Below, piece by piece: positions 43,407 through 52,603 of a DNA stretch of 53,502 nucleotides. Position 1 is the stretch's first letter, and the number at the start of each line of letters is the position of its first letter. The position numbers were made by a program, and so were the translations under genes. The notes below the pieces were generated by a model. It saw nothing but the letters and a program-made list of their open reading frames with translations, was not told where the DNA came from and did not search any database. The stretch is from the NCBI GenBank assembly GCA_946480465.1, contig CAMLJY010000045.1:1-53502 (forward strand). The letters are read 5' to 3'. Source of the DNA: an uncultured Burkholderiales bacterium. Lineage in GTDB: Bacteria; Pseudomonadota; Gammaproteobacteria; Burkholderiales; Burkholderiaceae.

Positions 43407-44900
43407 TCAGAGCTGGGCGATGAAGGCGTCGCGCTCTTGGGACAGGGCGGCGCCTTCGCCGCCGCTGGTGGCGCTGGCGGCGTAGTGGTGGGCCCAGCGG
43501 ATCGCGGCGTCGCGGGCTTTCAGGGCCTCGCCGGGCTGGCCTTCGTCCTGCAGGCGCAACATGCGCTGGCGGTACAGCTCGGCCACCTGGATCGCGGCGC
43601 CGATGTGGTCGACCGCGTCGGTGATGCACTGCTCGGCTTCGGCCAGGCGTCCGGCGCGCTCCATCAGCAGCGCGGCCATCCACCAGTCGGGACCGTGGTC
43701 GCTGGCGCGCGCGGGCGCGGCAAAGGCGCCGAAGACGGCCGAGCGGACGATCAGCTCGCCCATCTGCGCCGCGGCGGCGGCCGAGGCCGGGGTCGCGGTG
43801 ACCCGGGCACGCAGCAGGTGGCCGGGGCCGGGGCCGTCGACCACCAGGTGGAACTGCTCCAGCGGCTGGTCGCCGTCAGCGATGTCACGCACGGCCAGCA
43901 CCGTCACCAGGCCGGAACGCAGGCGCGTGAACGCCGGCGCCGGGTGGTCGCGCCGCGCCTGCGCTTCGAGCTGGTCCAGCACCCCTTCATGGCCGCTCCC
44001 TTCGCAAGTCAGCAGGTCCAGGTGAACCTGCACTTCGCCGCTCGGCTCGAACACCAGCACGCGGCGACCGTCGTCGATGACGTGCCAGCCGAGCGGCAGC
44101 GTCAGCTGCGCGGTGATGGCGCCGCAGGCCACCGTGGCGCACTGCCGCGCGGCGTCGACTTCGACCACGCGCGGCACCAGGCCGACGCCGCTGCCGCGCA
44201 AGCGGCGGTTGACCGGATGCTCGGCATCCAGGGTGGCCGCACCCTCGGCGCGGGCGTGGGCACCAGGCCCATCGGTGCCCTGCGATTCGGCACCAGGCAC
44301 CTCGGGCCCCGGCCGTTCGGCAGCGGCCCGCATGGCGTCGTCCGGCTCGCGCCCCGCCGAAGTGGCGTGCGCCGGCACGACGGCGGGCCACAGCGGGACA
44401 GTGCTGCCGCGCGCCTCGTCGAGCGCGAAGGACGCGAGGCTGCCGAACCACAGGGGGACCACGGCGTCGGCCAGCATTTCGGGCGCGGTCAGGGTCAGGT
44501 TGATCAGGCGGCCGCCATCCTCGGCGAACGCGAAGCGCACGCGCAGCGGGCCGACCTCGCTGTCCTGCACCGCTTCGCCGACCAGCGCGGGCAAGCTGCC
44601 GAGCTGGTCCTCGCCCAGCGCCCGCAGGCTCAGCCCGTGTTGGGCGATCAGGTAGCGCGCCCAATCGCTGAGCGTGCCGTCGCCATAGGCCGGCCGCGCC
44701 GCGGCGGCCCAGATGATGGCGGCATGCGGCGCCGTCACCGCGGCCAGCGGCACCAGGCGGCTGGGGTCGGTGAAGTCGGGTTGCTCGTCGGGCAGCGGGT
44801 GGCTGATCCAGTCGGCCGGCAGGCCAACCGTGAAGCCGAGCTGCGCGATGCGCGATGGGAAGCGCCGCAGCGGCAGCGTGTCGTCGTCGCGAATGTTCAT
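43407..44900 (-). CDS. Hypothetical protein with two Mog1/PsbP-like domains and a helical C-terminus
   Basis: I do not recognise this 497-residue protein. Residues about 10-180 and 260-400 share a pattern (LGFTVGLPADW / LTLPLGWHVIDD, later a run of strands and a helix), suggesting a duplicated domain like the Mog1/PsbP/DUF1795 fold. The linker (about 185-255) is Pro/Gly/Glu-rich. The last 90 residues form TPR-like helices (MERAGRLAEAEQCITDAVDHIG, YRQRMLRLQDEGQPGEALKARDAAI) ending GGEGAALSQERDAFIAQL. There is no signal peptide, so it is cytoplasmic. DUF1795 proteins include chaperones for secreted toxins, but I infer no function here. It follows a 69-residue gene by 11 bp in one unit. Confidence 0.75.
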   Translation of the reverse strand: MNIRDDDTLPLRRFPSRIAQLGFTVGLPADWISHPLPDEQPDFTDPSRLVPLAAVTAPHAAIIWAAAARPAYGDGTLSDWARYLIAQHGLSLRALGEDQLGSLPALVGEAVQDSEVGPLRVRFAFAEDGGRLINLTLTAPEMLADAVVPLWFGSLASFALDEARGSTVPLWPAVVPAHATSAGREPDDAMRAAAERPGPEVPGAESQGTDGPGAHARAEGAATLDAEHPVNRRLRGSGVGLVPRVVEVDAARQCATVACGAITAQLTLPLGWHVIDDGRRVLVFEPSGEVQVHLDLLTCEGSGHEGVLDQLEAQARRDHPAPAFTRLRSGLVTVLAVRDIADGDQPLEQFHLVVDGPGPGHLLRARVTATPASAAAAAQMGELIVRSAVFGAFAAPARASDHGPDWWMAALLMERAGRLAEAEQCITDAVDHIGAAIQVAELYRQRMLRLQDEGQPGEALKARDAAIRWAHHYAASATSGGEGAALSQERDAFIAQL

Positions 44901-44911
44901 GGCGGACCGGC

Positions 44912-45121
44912 TCAGGCGGCGGCGCACGATGCGGCCGCGGGCCGGGCCGGCACGCGCAGGCTGACGAAGATGTCGCGTAGCGCGGCGTCGGAGGCCTGGC
45001 GCAGGTGCGGGAACAATTCGTTGAGCGCGAGCTGGGCCTGCGCATCCCGCTGCAGCTGGAGGGCCGGTGGGGCGGCGACCGTCGCGGTGGCGGCGGGCGG
45101 AAAGCGGAGGTCGAGGGCCAT
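44912..45121 (-). CDS. Small hypothetical protein (69 aa)
   Basis: A 69-residue protein of unknown role: an Ala/Pro-rich first third, a helical middle (LQRDAQAQLALNELFPHLRQASDAALRDIFVSLRV) and an alanine-rich tail. ATG 45121 is preferred over 45130 because AGGA lies 8 nt upstream. It directly precedes the 497-residue gene, so the two are probably co-transcribed, from an intergenic region carrying two copies of the shared GTTTC element. Confidence 0.6.
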   Translation of the reverse strand: MALDLRFPPAATATVAAPPALQLQRDAQAQLALNELFPHLRQASDAALRDIFVSLRVPARPAAASCAAA

Positions 45122-45200
45122 GGCGGTCATCCTGCGTGCTGCGGTGGCGGCAGTCTCGGCAACGCATGCGTCACGCCGGCTTCAGCGCCGCGCGGCCGCT

Positions 45201-45216
45201 GTTTCTTTTGTTGTGC
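45201..45216 (+). promoter_or_regulatory. GTTTC element copy 1
   Basis: GTTTCTTTTGTTGTGC, in the intergenic region shared by the 69-residue gene and the globin. It differs from copies 2 and 4 at one position in the first 13 bases and faces copy 2 in inverted orientation. Confidence 0.6.
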
Positions 45217-45237
45217 GGCCGCCGCGCGCGCCACCCG

Positions 45238-45251
45238 GCAACAAACGAAAC
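45238..45251 (-). promoter_or_regulatory. GTTTC element copy 2
   Basis: Read on the minus strand this is GTTTCGTTTGTTGC, identical over 14 bases to copy 4 at 53168-53181. With copy 1 it makes an inverted pair separated by about 21 bp, about 100 bp before the globin start codon. Confidence 0.65.
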
Positions 45252-45348
45252 CCCTCGGTCACGGGTCAGACATCCGGTCGCATCGCGGCGCACCCACACT
45301 GCCGGCCAATCCAGTTCAACCCACCCGGCCTGGTCCGGGTGCCCCGAC

Positions 45349-45792
45349 ATGACCCCCCAAGAAATCCGCCTCGTGCAAGCGAGCTACGCCCGCCTGAAGG
45401 CCGATTCCGCCGGCGTGGCCGCAGCCTTCTACGAGCGCCTCTTCGCCATCGACCCGACGCTGCGCGGCCTTTTCCGTGAGGACCTGGCGCGCCAGGGCGA
45501 GCGGCTGATGCACATGATCGGCGCCGCGGTCGGCCTGCTGAACCGGCCCGAGACACTGTTCCCGGTGCTGCATGCGCTGGGCGCGCGCCACGTGGGCTAC
45601 GGCGTGGAGCCGCATCACTACGACTCGGTCGGCGCGGCGCTGATCGACACGCTGGAAGCCGGCCTGGGCAGCAGCTTCACCAGCGAGCTGCGCACGGCCT
45701 GGCAGCGGCTGTTCGAGGTCGTGCGCAGCGAGATGCTGGCCGCTCCCGCGGCGGCCGGCACGGCGCGGCCGCAGGCGGTACCGGTGGCCTGA
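45349..45792 (+). CDS. Single-domain globin
   Basis: A 147-residue globin without a reductase domain. Visible are Phe42 (CD1 region, LRGLF), Gln49 at the probable distal position, and the proximal His81 in GARHVGYGVEPHHY, followed by the WQRLFEVV helix. It could bind O2 or NO, as in bacterial haemoglobins and neuroglobin-like proteins; which ligand matters is unknown. The start ATG 45349 has no strong ribosome site. It is divergent from the 69/497-residue unit and shares its intergenic GTTTC elements, and is convergent with the hybrid kinase operon. Confidence 0.88.
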   Translation: MTPQEIRLVQASYARLKADSAGVAAAFYERLFAIDPTLRGLFREDLARQGERLMHMIGAAVGLLNRPETLFPVLHALGARHVGYGVEPHHYDSVGAALIDTLEAGLGSSFTSELRTAWQRLFEVVRSEMLAAPAAAGTARPQAVPVA

Positions 45793-45879
45793 AGCGCGGC
45801 GCCGCGGCGGCCACGCCGGTGGCCATGCGAATCGGGTGGACGAACCGGCGGCGCCCTTCGGCCCCCAGCGATGGCCGCG

Positions 45880-48777
45880 TCAATCGGACGTCAGCAGCGC
45901 CGCCACCGCGCGCAGGAAGTCACCCTTGGCGAAGGGCTTGTCGAGGCTGGGGCAGCCGGTCTCGTCGAGGAACCGGCGCGCGCCGGTCGACAGCGTGTCG
46001 CCGGTGACGAAGAGCACGCGCCGCTGCAGATGCGGGTGGCGCTGGCTCAAGGCGCGCCACAGCGCGGCGCCGTCCATGTCGGGCATGCGCAGGTCGCTGA
46101 CCACGGCGTCGAAGCGCGCCATCTCCAGCATCTCCAGCGCCACGGCGCCGGACTCGGCGGTGGCCACCTCGTAGCCGGCGCCTTCGAGCATGTCGCGCAT
46201 CAGGCCGGCGATGTCGGCCTCGTCGTCCACCACCAGCACGTGCGCCAGCGCCGGCGCGTCGTCCGGGCTGGCGGGTTCGGCGGGGACCTCGGCCGCGGCC
46301 GCGCCCTGCGGCAGGCTGAGGCGGAAGCAGGCGCCGCTGCCGCTGGCTTCCAGCCGCAGCTCGCCGCCATGGGCGCGCGCCAATGAGCGCGACACCGCCA
46401 GGCCCAGCCCGGTGCCCACGCCCTCGGGCTTGGTGGTGAAGAAGGGCTCGAAGATCTGCTCCTGCACCGCCGCCGGCACGCCGGGTCCGTTGTCGGCCAC
46501 ACGCAGCCAGGCCTGCGGGGCGCGGCCCTCGCGCGGGCGTTCGAGGCCGGTGGTGACGACGATCCGCCGCGCACCGTCCTGCGCGGCCAGCGCCTGCTGG
46601 GCATTGATCAGCAGGTTCAGCACCACCTGGCCGATCTGGTCGGCGTCGCCCTCGATCGCCGGCAGCGATTCGTCCAGGTCCAGCTGCAGCTGGATGTCGT
46701 GGCTGCGGCAGGCGTAGGCCAGCATGTCGGCGGCCGCGCGGGCCAGGTCGTTCAGGTTCACCGCGCGGCGCTCGGCCGGCTTGCTGCGCGCCATGTTGAG
46801 GAAGGTGCGCACGATGCGGCCGCAGCGTTCGGCCGCTTCGCGGATGCGCGAGGCATCGCCGCGCAGCGCGGGGTCGGCGAGCTTTTCTTCCAGCAGGCCG
46901 GCGCGGCCCATCACCACCGCCAGCGGGTTGTTCAGCTCGTGCGCCACGCCGGCCAGCAGGCCGCCCATCGCGCCCAGCTTCTCGCTCTGGCGCAGGGCCT
47001 CGCGCTGGCGTTCGATCTCGTGCTGGGCCTGGCGGCGCTCCGTCAGGTCGACCATGGAGGCGGTGAAGTGCACCTCGCCGTCCAGCTCGGTGCGCCACAG
47101 CAGCATCTCCACCGGGAACTCCCGGCCGTCGGCGTGCAGCGCGGTGATCTCGACGCGGCGGCCGACGAAGTCCTGCCGCTCGCCGGCCACCAGCTGGCGC
47201 AGGCCGGCGGCATGCTCGGGCCGGAAGCGCTCGGGGAAGAGGCCGGTCACTTCGCGGCCCAGCGCTTCTTCGCGCGGCAGGCCGAACATGGCCGAGGCCG
47301 CGGGGTTGAACTCGACGATGCGGCCGGCCTCGTCGGTGGCAACGATGGCGGCCAGCGCATGGTCGACGATCGCCGAATTGAAGGCCTCGCGCTGGTGCTC
47401 GCGCCGCTGCAGCTCGCGCTGGGCGCGGAAGGTGTCGGTCACCGCGTCGACCCAGGTGCGCCAGCGCAGCGGCAGGCGCGGCGGCGCCGCGTCGGCATCG
47501 GCCGACAGCGCGCGCAGGTAGGCCAGCACGCGCAACGCCGGCGCGACGAAGTGGCGCGACAGCGCCCACTGCCCGGCCACCGCCATCAGCACCAGCGCGG
47601 CCGCGATCAGCGCGTTGGGCAGCAGGCTCTTCAGCACCGCCGTGCGCAGCGGACCCAGCGGCTGCGCCACCAGCACGCTCCAGGGCGCACCATCGCGCCG
47701 CGCGGCGGCGAGCCACCAGTCGCCCACCGCGTGCACCGTTCCGCCGGCCTGCAGCGCCTGCTGGGCGGCCGCCGCGCCGACGCCGGTCGGCAGGTGCTCG
47801 GCCAGCGCGGTGTCCAGCGACTGGCGCTGCGACCCCGGCACCCAGCGCCGCCCGGCCGGCGCGGCCAGCGGCTGCGAGGAGTCCGCCATCACCTCCGAGG
47901 GCCCCTCGCCGCCGCGGCTCTTCTCGTTGACGATCCAGTGCCGCGCCCCGTCAGCCAGCGCCCAGGCGGCCACGCGCTGCTGCAGCACGTCGAGCCGGAA
48001 ATCGACCGAGACCTCGCCGACGTAGGCGCCGTCGACGATCACCATCGCCCCGTGCGAGACCACCAGCTGGCCGTGCAGCTGGCTGATGTCCGGCGAGCCC
48101 CACCAGGTGGTGGCCGGCGCCATGCGCGTCAGCCAGGCCTGGCTCGATGCGGTGGCCTGCACCCGCAGCGGCGCGATGCCGGCCAGGCCGTCGGTGCCCA
48201 GGGCTTGCACGATGCGCGCGGTGGGCAGGTGCGGGTAGCCGAAGGAGGTGTTGGTGTCGGTGCCGGCAAACCAGGTGGCCTCGAAGCCGGGCGCGCGCTG
48301 GTGAGCGATGCGCGCGTGCTCGACGAAGAGCGCGGCCCGCTGGAGCCAGGCCTCGGGCATCGGGCTGCCGTCGGGCGCGGCCCACCACACCTGTCCATAA
48401 CGGGCTTTGTCAGCGTCCTTGGCGGCGTCGAGCGTCCAGCCGTCGGGCCGGCCGCGGTGCAGGCGCGGACCCAAGGCCTGGCGCAGCGCCGGGCCAGGGT
48501 CGGGCGGCGCATGCCAGTTGGCCAGCATCAGCGCGCGCAGGTCGTGCACGTGGTCGGTGGCCGGGCGCACCAGTTGCTCCAGGTCCAGCGCACGCTGGGC
48601 CAGCTTCAGGCGCAGCGCGGTCTCGGCCTCGTCCATGCGCTGGCCGTACTGCAGGGCCGTCAGCACCGCCAGCAGCAGCAGCATCGGCACGGCCAGCAAC
48701 ACGATGAGCCGCCGCGTGGCGGCCAGCACGGCCTGGTCGGGCCCGGCCGGCCCGCCTGCGTTGGTCCGCCGCATCAC
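45880..48777 (-). CDS. Hybrid sensor histidine kinase (sensor-PAS-HisKA-HATPase-REC), copy 2
   Basis: A 965-residue inner-membrane kinase. Membrane helices near 22-42 and 386-405 enclose a large periplasmic sensor resembling a double Cache domain. Then a linker, a PAS domain (about 460-580, DEAGRIVEFNPAASAMFGL), HisKA with H613 in VAHELNNPL, HATPase with N-box NLLINAQQAL and GTGLGLAVSRSL, and a C-terminal receiver with D895 in SDLRMPDMDG. Start overlaps the stop of the neighbouring kinase. Over the cytoplasmic part it is closely similar to that kinase, pointing to tandem duplication with diverged sensors. A receiver at the end normally needs an HPt partner, and none is present here. Confidence 0.92.
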   Translation of the reverse strand: MMRRTNAGGPAGPDQAVLAATRRLIVLLAVPMLLLLAVLTALQYGQRMDEAETALRLKLAQRALDLEQLVRPATDHVHDLRALMLANWHAPPDPGPALRQALGPRLHRGRPDGWTLDAAKDADKARYGQVWWAAPDGSPMPEAWLQRAALFVEHARIAHQRAPGFEATWFAGTDTNTSFGYPHLPTARIVQALGTDGLAGIAPLRVQATASSQAWLTRMAPATTWWGSPDISQLHGQLVVSHGAMVIVDGAYVGEVSVDFRLDVLQQRVAAWALADGARHWIVNEKSRGGEGPSEVMADSSQPLAAPAGRRWVPGSQRQSLDTALAEHLPTGVGAAAAQQALQAGGTVHAVGDWWLAAARRDGAPWSVLVAQPLGPLRTAVLKSLLPNALIAAALVLMAVAGQWALSRHFVAPALRVLAYLRALSADADAAPPRLPLRWRTWVDAVTDTFRAQRELQRREHQREAFNSAIVDHALAAIVATDEAGRIVEFNPAASAMFGLPREEALGREVTGLFPERFRPEHAAGLRQLVAGERQDFVGRRVEITALHADGREFPVEMLLWRTELDGEVHFTASMVDLTERRQAQHEIERQREALRQSEKLGAMGGLLAGVAHELNNPLAVVMGRAGLLEEKLADPALRGDASRIREAAERCGRIVRTFLNMARSKPAERRAVNLNDLARAAADMLAYACRSHDIQLQLDLDESLPAIEGDADQIGQVVLNLLINAQQALAAQDGARRIVVTTGLERPREGRAPQAWLRVADNGPGVPAAVQEQIFEPFFTTKPEGVGTGLGLAVSRSLARAHGGELRLEASGSGACFRLSLPQGAAAAEVPAEPASPDDAPALAHVLVVDDEADIAGLMRDMLEGAGYEVATAESGAVALEMLEMARFDAVVSDLRMPDMDGAALWRALSQRHPHLQRRVLFVTGDTLSTGARRFLDETGCPSLDKPFAKGDFLRAVAALLTSD

Positions 48778-51700
48778 GCCAGCAGCGCCGACACGGCGGC
48801 GACCAGGTCAGCCTTCGAGAACGGCTTGTCCAGGCGGGGACAGCCCGTGGCGCCGAGGAAGTCGCGCGCACCGGGCGAGAGCGTGTCACCGGTGATGAAC
48901 ATCATTCGGCGCGCCAGCGCCGGGTGCAGGCGGCCGACCTCGCGCCACAGTTCGGCGCCGTCCATGTCAGGCATGCGCAGGTCGCTGACGATGGCGCCGA
49001 AGCGCGCGGTGTCCAGCAGTTCCAGCGCCACGGCGCCGGATTCGGCCACCGCCACCTCGTGCCCGGTCGACTCGAGCATGTCGCGGATCAACTCGGCCAC
49101 CTCGGACTCGTCGTCGACGACGAGGATGCGCGAGCGCTCGGTGTTGGCCGCTTCGTCCCGCGTCGACGGCGCCCCGGCGGCGGCCGACTCGCCCGACAGC
49201 GGCAGGCTCAGCCGGAAGCAGGCGCCACCCAGCGGCGAAATCAGCTCCAGCACCAGGCTGCCGCCGTGGTCTCGCGCGAGCGAGCGCGACACCGCCAGCC
49301 CCAGGCCGGTGCCGATGCCTTCGGCCTTGGTGGTGAAGAAGGGCTCGAAGATCTGCTCGGCCAGCTCGACCGGGATGCCGGGGCCGCTGTCGGCCACGCG
49401 CAGCCAGACGCGCGGCTCGCGCGCGGGGCCATCAGCGCCGCCGGGCCGCGGCGCCTCGACGCCGGTGCTGACCTGGACGCGGCGCGGCCCATTCACCGCG
49501 CTCAGCGCCTGCTGCGCATTGACCAGCAGGTTCAGCACGATCTGGCCGATCTGGTCGCCGTCGGCGTTCACCGCCGGCAACTGGTCGGCGAGGTTCAGTT
49601 CCAGCTGGATGCCATGGCTGCGCCAGGTGTACGCCAGCATTTCGGCGGCGGCCTGCACCAGCTCGTTGAAGGCCACCGGCGCGCGCCGCGTGGGCTTGCT
49701 GCGCGCCATGTTCAAGAAGGTGCGCACGATGCGGCCGCAGCGCTCGGCCGCCTCGCGGATGCGCTGCGCGTCGCTGGCCAGTTCGGGCAGGCGCTCGCAT
49801 TTTTCTTCCAGCAGGCTGGCGCGGCCGAGCACGATGGCCAGCGGGTTGTTCAGCTCGTGCGCAACGCCGGCCAGCAGGCTGCCCATCGCCGACAGCTTCT
49901 CGCTCTGGCGCAGCATGTCGCGCTGGCGTTCGATCTCCAGCGCGGCGCGCTGGCGCTCGGACAGGTCGACCAGCGAGGCGGTGAAGTGCGGCTCGCCGCC
50001 GACTTCGGTGCGCCACAGCAGCATCTCCACCGGGAACTCGGTGCCGTCGGCGCGCTGCGCCTGCATCTCCACCCGCTTGCCCAGCAGACGCGCGATGCCG
50101 CCGCGCGCGATGCGCTGCATGCCGGCGGCGTGGGCATCGCGATGGCGCGGCGGGATGATGACCTCCTCCACCCGCCGGCCCAATGCCTCGTCGCGCGGCA
50201 GGCCGAACATGGCCTCGGCCGCGGGGTTGAACTCGACGATGCGGCCGACGCCGTCGGTGACCACCAGCGCGGCCAGCGCATGGTCGACGATGGCGGACTT
50301 GAAGGCCTCGCTGCGCCGTTCCGCCGCGCGCGCGGCGCGCTGCTCGTCGAAGGTGCGGGTGATCACGTGGGCCCAGGGCCGCCAGCGCGGCGGCAGCTCG
50401 GGCTCGGGCGCGCGCGGGTCGAGCGACTTGGCCTGCAGGTAGCCCATCACGCCCAATGCCGGCTGAATGACGCGGCGGCGCAGCAGCGCCTGCGTGTGGA
50501 TGAACAGGCCGACCAGCGCCAGCCCGACCACCGTGAACGGCGCCAGCCCCGGCAGCGTTTGCGCCAGCAGCGCGCCGTCGCCCAGCGCGACCACCAGCGT
50601 CCACGGTGCGTCGGCCACCTCGATGGCGACCAGCCGGTGCCCGGCCAGCGCCAGCGCGCGGCCGCCGGCGCGCTGCGCATCGGCCAGCGCCTGCGCATCC
50701 AGCCCGGCGGGCAGTGCGCGGGGCTGCTCGCTCGGGCCCTGGGCGGCGGCCAGGCGCTCGGCCAGCACCTCGCCGCGGTCGTTGATGACCCACCAGTACA
50801 TGTCCTGCAAGGGCGCCACCGGCCGCGCGGCGACGACGCGGGCGATGCTGGCCAGGCGCACCTCGGCCGCGACGACGCCGCGGAAGTCGTCGCGGTCGTA
50901 CACCGGCGCCGCATGCAGCACGCGCGGGCCGTCCTCGGCACCGCGCTGCACCGCCGTCCAGTAGGCGCGGCGCTCGGCATTGCGCTCGGGCGTGCCATCG
51001 GCGAAGGCCGGACCGCCGTACAGCCGCGCCAGCGCCACCGGCATCGTCGCGCCCGGCGCGGCGCCGACCAGCGCGGCGCTGGGCACCCAGGGGTAGTGCA
51101 GCAGCCAGCGATCGGGCCAGCCCAGAAACAGCGAAGCCGCCAGGTCGGCATGGCGGCTGTGGGCGATCTCGGCCGAGCGGGACAGCGCTTGCAGCAGCGC
51201 CATCGTGCCCTCCGGCGGCGGCGCGCCGGCCTGCGGCCACAGCAGCTGCGCGCTGCCGGCGTGCAACAGCGGCGGCAGCTGGTCCAGCGCGTAGCCGTCG
51301 GGCTGGTCCGGGGCACCGCGCAGCTGCAGCGCGTCGCGCAGCGCGCGGTCGGGTTCGCGCGGGGGCTGGCTCAGCTCGCGCTCGGCCACCAGGCGCAGAT
51401 CGGCGACGTGGTCGGCGGCCATGCGGGTCAGGGCCTGCAGCGCGGCATGCTGCTGCGTGGCCTGGCGCTCCAGCTCGGCCACGACGCCGATGCGCGCCTG
51501 CCAGGCCTGCCACAGCCCCAGCACCAGCAGCAGGCCGAACAGCGGCGCGGCGATCAGCCAGAGCTGGCGGCGATAACGCCGTTCCAGCGCGTCCGCGGAG
51601 ATTTCAGGGGAGAGCCGGTAGCGGCCGGTGTCGTCCAGCCGATGGCGGCCGGTGTCTTCACCCCAATGGCGCCCGGTGTCGCCCGGGCCCTGGCGGACGC

Positions 51701-51833
51701 CGTCTTCGCCGGGCAGGCGCGGCGGTTCGTCAGCGGCCTGCGCGGCCGGCTCGGCGGAAAGCGGGCGGCCGGGCGCCGTCGCGCGCGGGCGGGCCGCGTC
51801 GGCGGACGCCCCGGGTCCGGCCCCGCGGGTCAT
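48774..51833 (-). CDS. Hybrid sensor histidine kinase (sensor-PAS-HisKA-HATPase-REC), copy 1
   Basis: A 1019-residue paralogue of the next kinase. It has an extra cytoplasmic N-terminus of about 85 residues, Pro/Arg/Gly-rich, with three 8-residue repeats starting DTGR (52-75). Membrane helices lie near 91-110 and 425-445, with a periplasmic sensor between. Then PAS (about 510-630), HisKA with H659 (VAHELNNPL), HATPase (GTGLGLAVSRSL) and receiver with D951 (SDLRMPDMDG). The start overlaps the response-regulator stop as ATGA. The ligand is unknown. The N-terminal start is not certain: an internal start close to the first helix would remove the repeats. Confidence 0.92.
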   Translation of the reverse strand: MTRGAGPGASADAARPRATAPGRPLSAEPAAQAADEPPRLPGEDGVRQGPGDTGRHWGEDTGRHRLDDTGRYRLSPEISADALERRYRRQLWLIAAPLFGLLLVLGLWQAWQARIGVVAELERQATQQHAALQALTRMAADHVADLRLVAERELSQPPREPDRALRDALQLRGAPDQPDGYALDQLPPLLHAGSAQLLWPQAGAPPPEGTMALLQALSRSAEIAHSRHADLAASLFLGWPDRWLLHYPWVPSAALVGAAPGATMPVALARLYGGPAFADGTPERNAERRAYWTAVQRGAEDGPRVLHAAPVYDRDDFRGVVAAEVRLASIARVVAARPVAPLQDMYWWVINDRGEVLAERLAAAQGPSEQPRALPAGLDAQALADAQRAGGRALALAGHRLVAIEVADAPWTLVVALGDGALLAQTLPGLAPFTVVGLALVGLFIHTQALLRRRVIQPALGVMGYLQAKSLDPRAPEPELPPRWRPWAHVITRTFDEQRAARAAERRSEAFKSAIVDHALAALVVTDGVGRIVEFNPAAEAMFGLPRDEALGRRVEEVIIPPRHRDAHAAGMQRIARGGIARLLGKRVEMQAQRADGTEFPVEMLLWRTEVGGEPHFTASLVDLSERQRAALEIERQRDMLRQSEKLSAMGSLLAGVAHELNNPLAIVLGRASLLEEKCERLPELASDAQRIREAAERCGRIVRTFLNMARSKPTRRAPVAFNELVQAAAEMLAYTWRSHGIQLELNLADQLPAVNADGDQIGQIVLNLLVNAQQALSAVNGPRRVQVSTGVEAPRPGGADGPAREPRVWLRVADSGPGIPVELAEQIFEPFFTTKAEGIGTGLGLAVSRSLARDHGGSLVLELISPLGGACFRLSLPLSGESAAAGAPSTRDEAANTERSRILVVDDESEVAELIRDMLESTGHEVAVAESGAVALELLDTARFGAIVSDLRMPDMDGAELWREVGRLHPALARRMMFITGDTLSPGARDFLGATGCPRLDKPFSKADLVAAVSALLA
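51609..51680 (-). repeat. Three 24-bp tandem repeats in the kinase N-terminus
   Basis: Codons 52-75 of the kinase consist of three imperfect 24-bp units, each coding DTGR(H/Y)xxx. Such in-frame repeats can change copy number by slippage without breaking the frame. Confidence 0.7.
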
Positions 51834-52603
51834 CCACCCGTCGCCGGAACGAACACGTAGCCGACGTTGCGCACGGTCTTGATGACCTCCGGCTTGTCGG
51901 GGTTGCGCTCGATCTTGCGGCGCAGGCGCATCACGCGCAGGTCGATCGAGCGGTCGAACACGTCCCAGCCGCGGTTGTGCGCCTGCTCCATGATTTGGTC
52001 GCGGTTCAAGGGCCGGTTCGGGTGCCTGGCGAAGAGCGCGAGCAGGTCGAACTCGGCCGCGGTGATCGGGATTTCGGCACCGTCGTGCCCGTAGAGGCGT
52101 CGCTCGTCCACGTCGAGCACGCAGGCGCCGAAGGCGATGCGCTTGCCCGGAGGCGCCGCCGGCACGATGGCAGCCGGCGCGCTGGGCGCGGCCGAGGCGG
52201 CCGGCGCCGCGTCCCCAAGGCGGCGCAGCAGCGCGCGCACGCGGGCCAGCAACTCGCGGGTCTCGAAGGGCTTGGGCAGGTAGTCGTCGGCCCCCAGCTC
52301 CAGGCCGACGATGCGGTCGACCGCCTCGCCGGCGGTGGTCAGCATCACCAGGCGCACGCGCGGGTGCGTGTCGCGCAGCCAGCGCGCGAGGGACAGGCCG
52401 TTCTCGCCCGGCATGTTGACGTCCAGGATCGCCAGGTCCGGCAGTTCCTCCGCGATCATGCGGCGGGCGGCGGCGGCATCCGGCGCGGCACGCACCACGA
52501 AGCCATGGCGGCCGAAGTACTCGGCCAGCAGCGCTCGCAATTCGGACTCGTCGTCCACCACCAGCAGGCGCGGGGCGGTGTCGGGCTGGGCGGCGGGGGT
52601 CAT
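51830..52603 (-). CDS. OmpR-family response regulator
   Basis: A 257-residue DNA-binding regulator. Receiver domain about 13-128 with the acidic pair in VVDDESE, phosphoacceptor D61 in ILDVNMPGENG and the conserved Lys in LPKPFE; an Ala/Pro linker; winged-helix domain about 155-250 (LYGHDGAEIPITAAEFDLL, SIDLRVMRLRRKIERNP, VIKTVRNVGYVF). ATG 52603 has GGAG 8 nt upstream and is preferred to ATG 52678, which has none. It is the first gene of a three-cistron operon with the two hybrid kinases, and its target may be the shared GTTTC element upstream of it. Confidence 0.92.
   Translation of the reverse strand: MTPAAQPDTAPRLLVVDDESELRALLAEYFGRHGFVVRAAPDAAAARRMIAEELPDLAILDVNMPGENGLSLARWLRDTHPRVRLVMLTTAGEAVDRIVGLELGADDYLPKPFETRELLARVRALLRRLGDAAPAASAAPSAPAAIVPAAPPGKRIAFGACVLDVDERRLYGHDGAEIPITAAEFDLLALFARHPNRPLNRDQIMEQAHNRGWDVFDRSIDLRVMRLRRKIERNPDKPEVIKTVRNVGYVFVPATGG

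Noticed and set aside
46699..50442. 1247-codon open frame on the plus strand across both hybrid kinases
   Set aside because: Antisense shadow of two well-supported genes; low-complexity Ala/Arg/Gly composition and no domain pattern.
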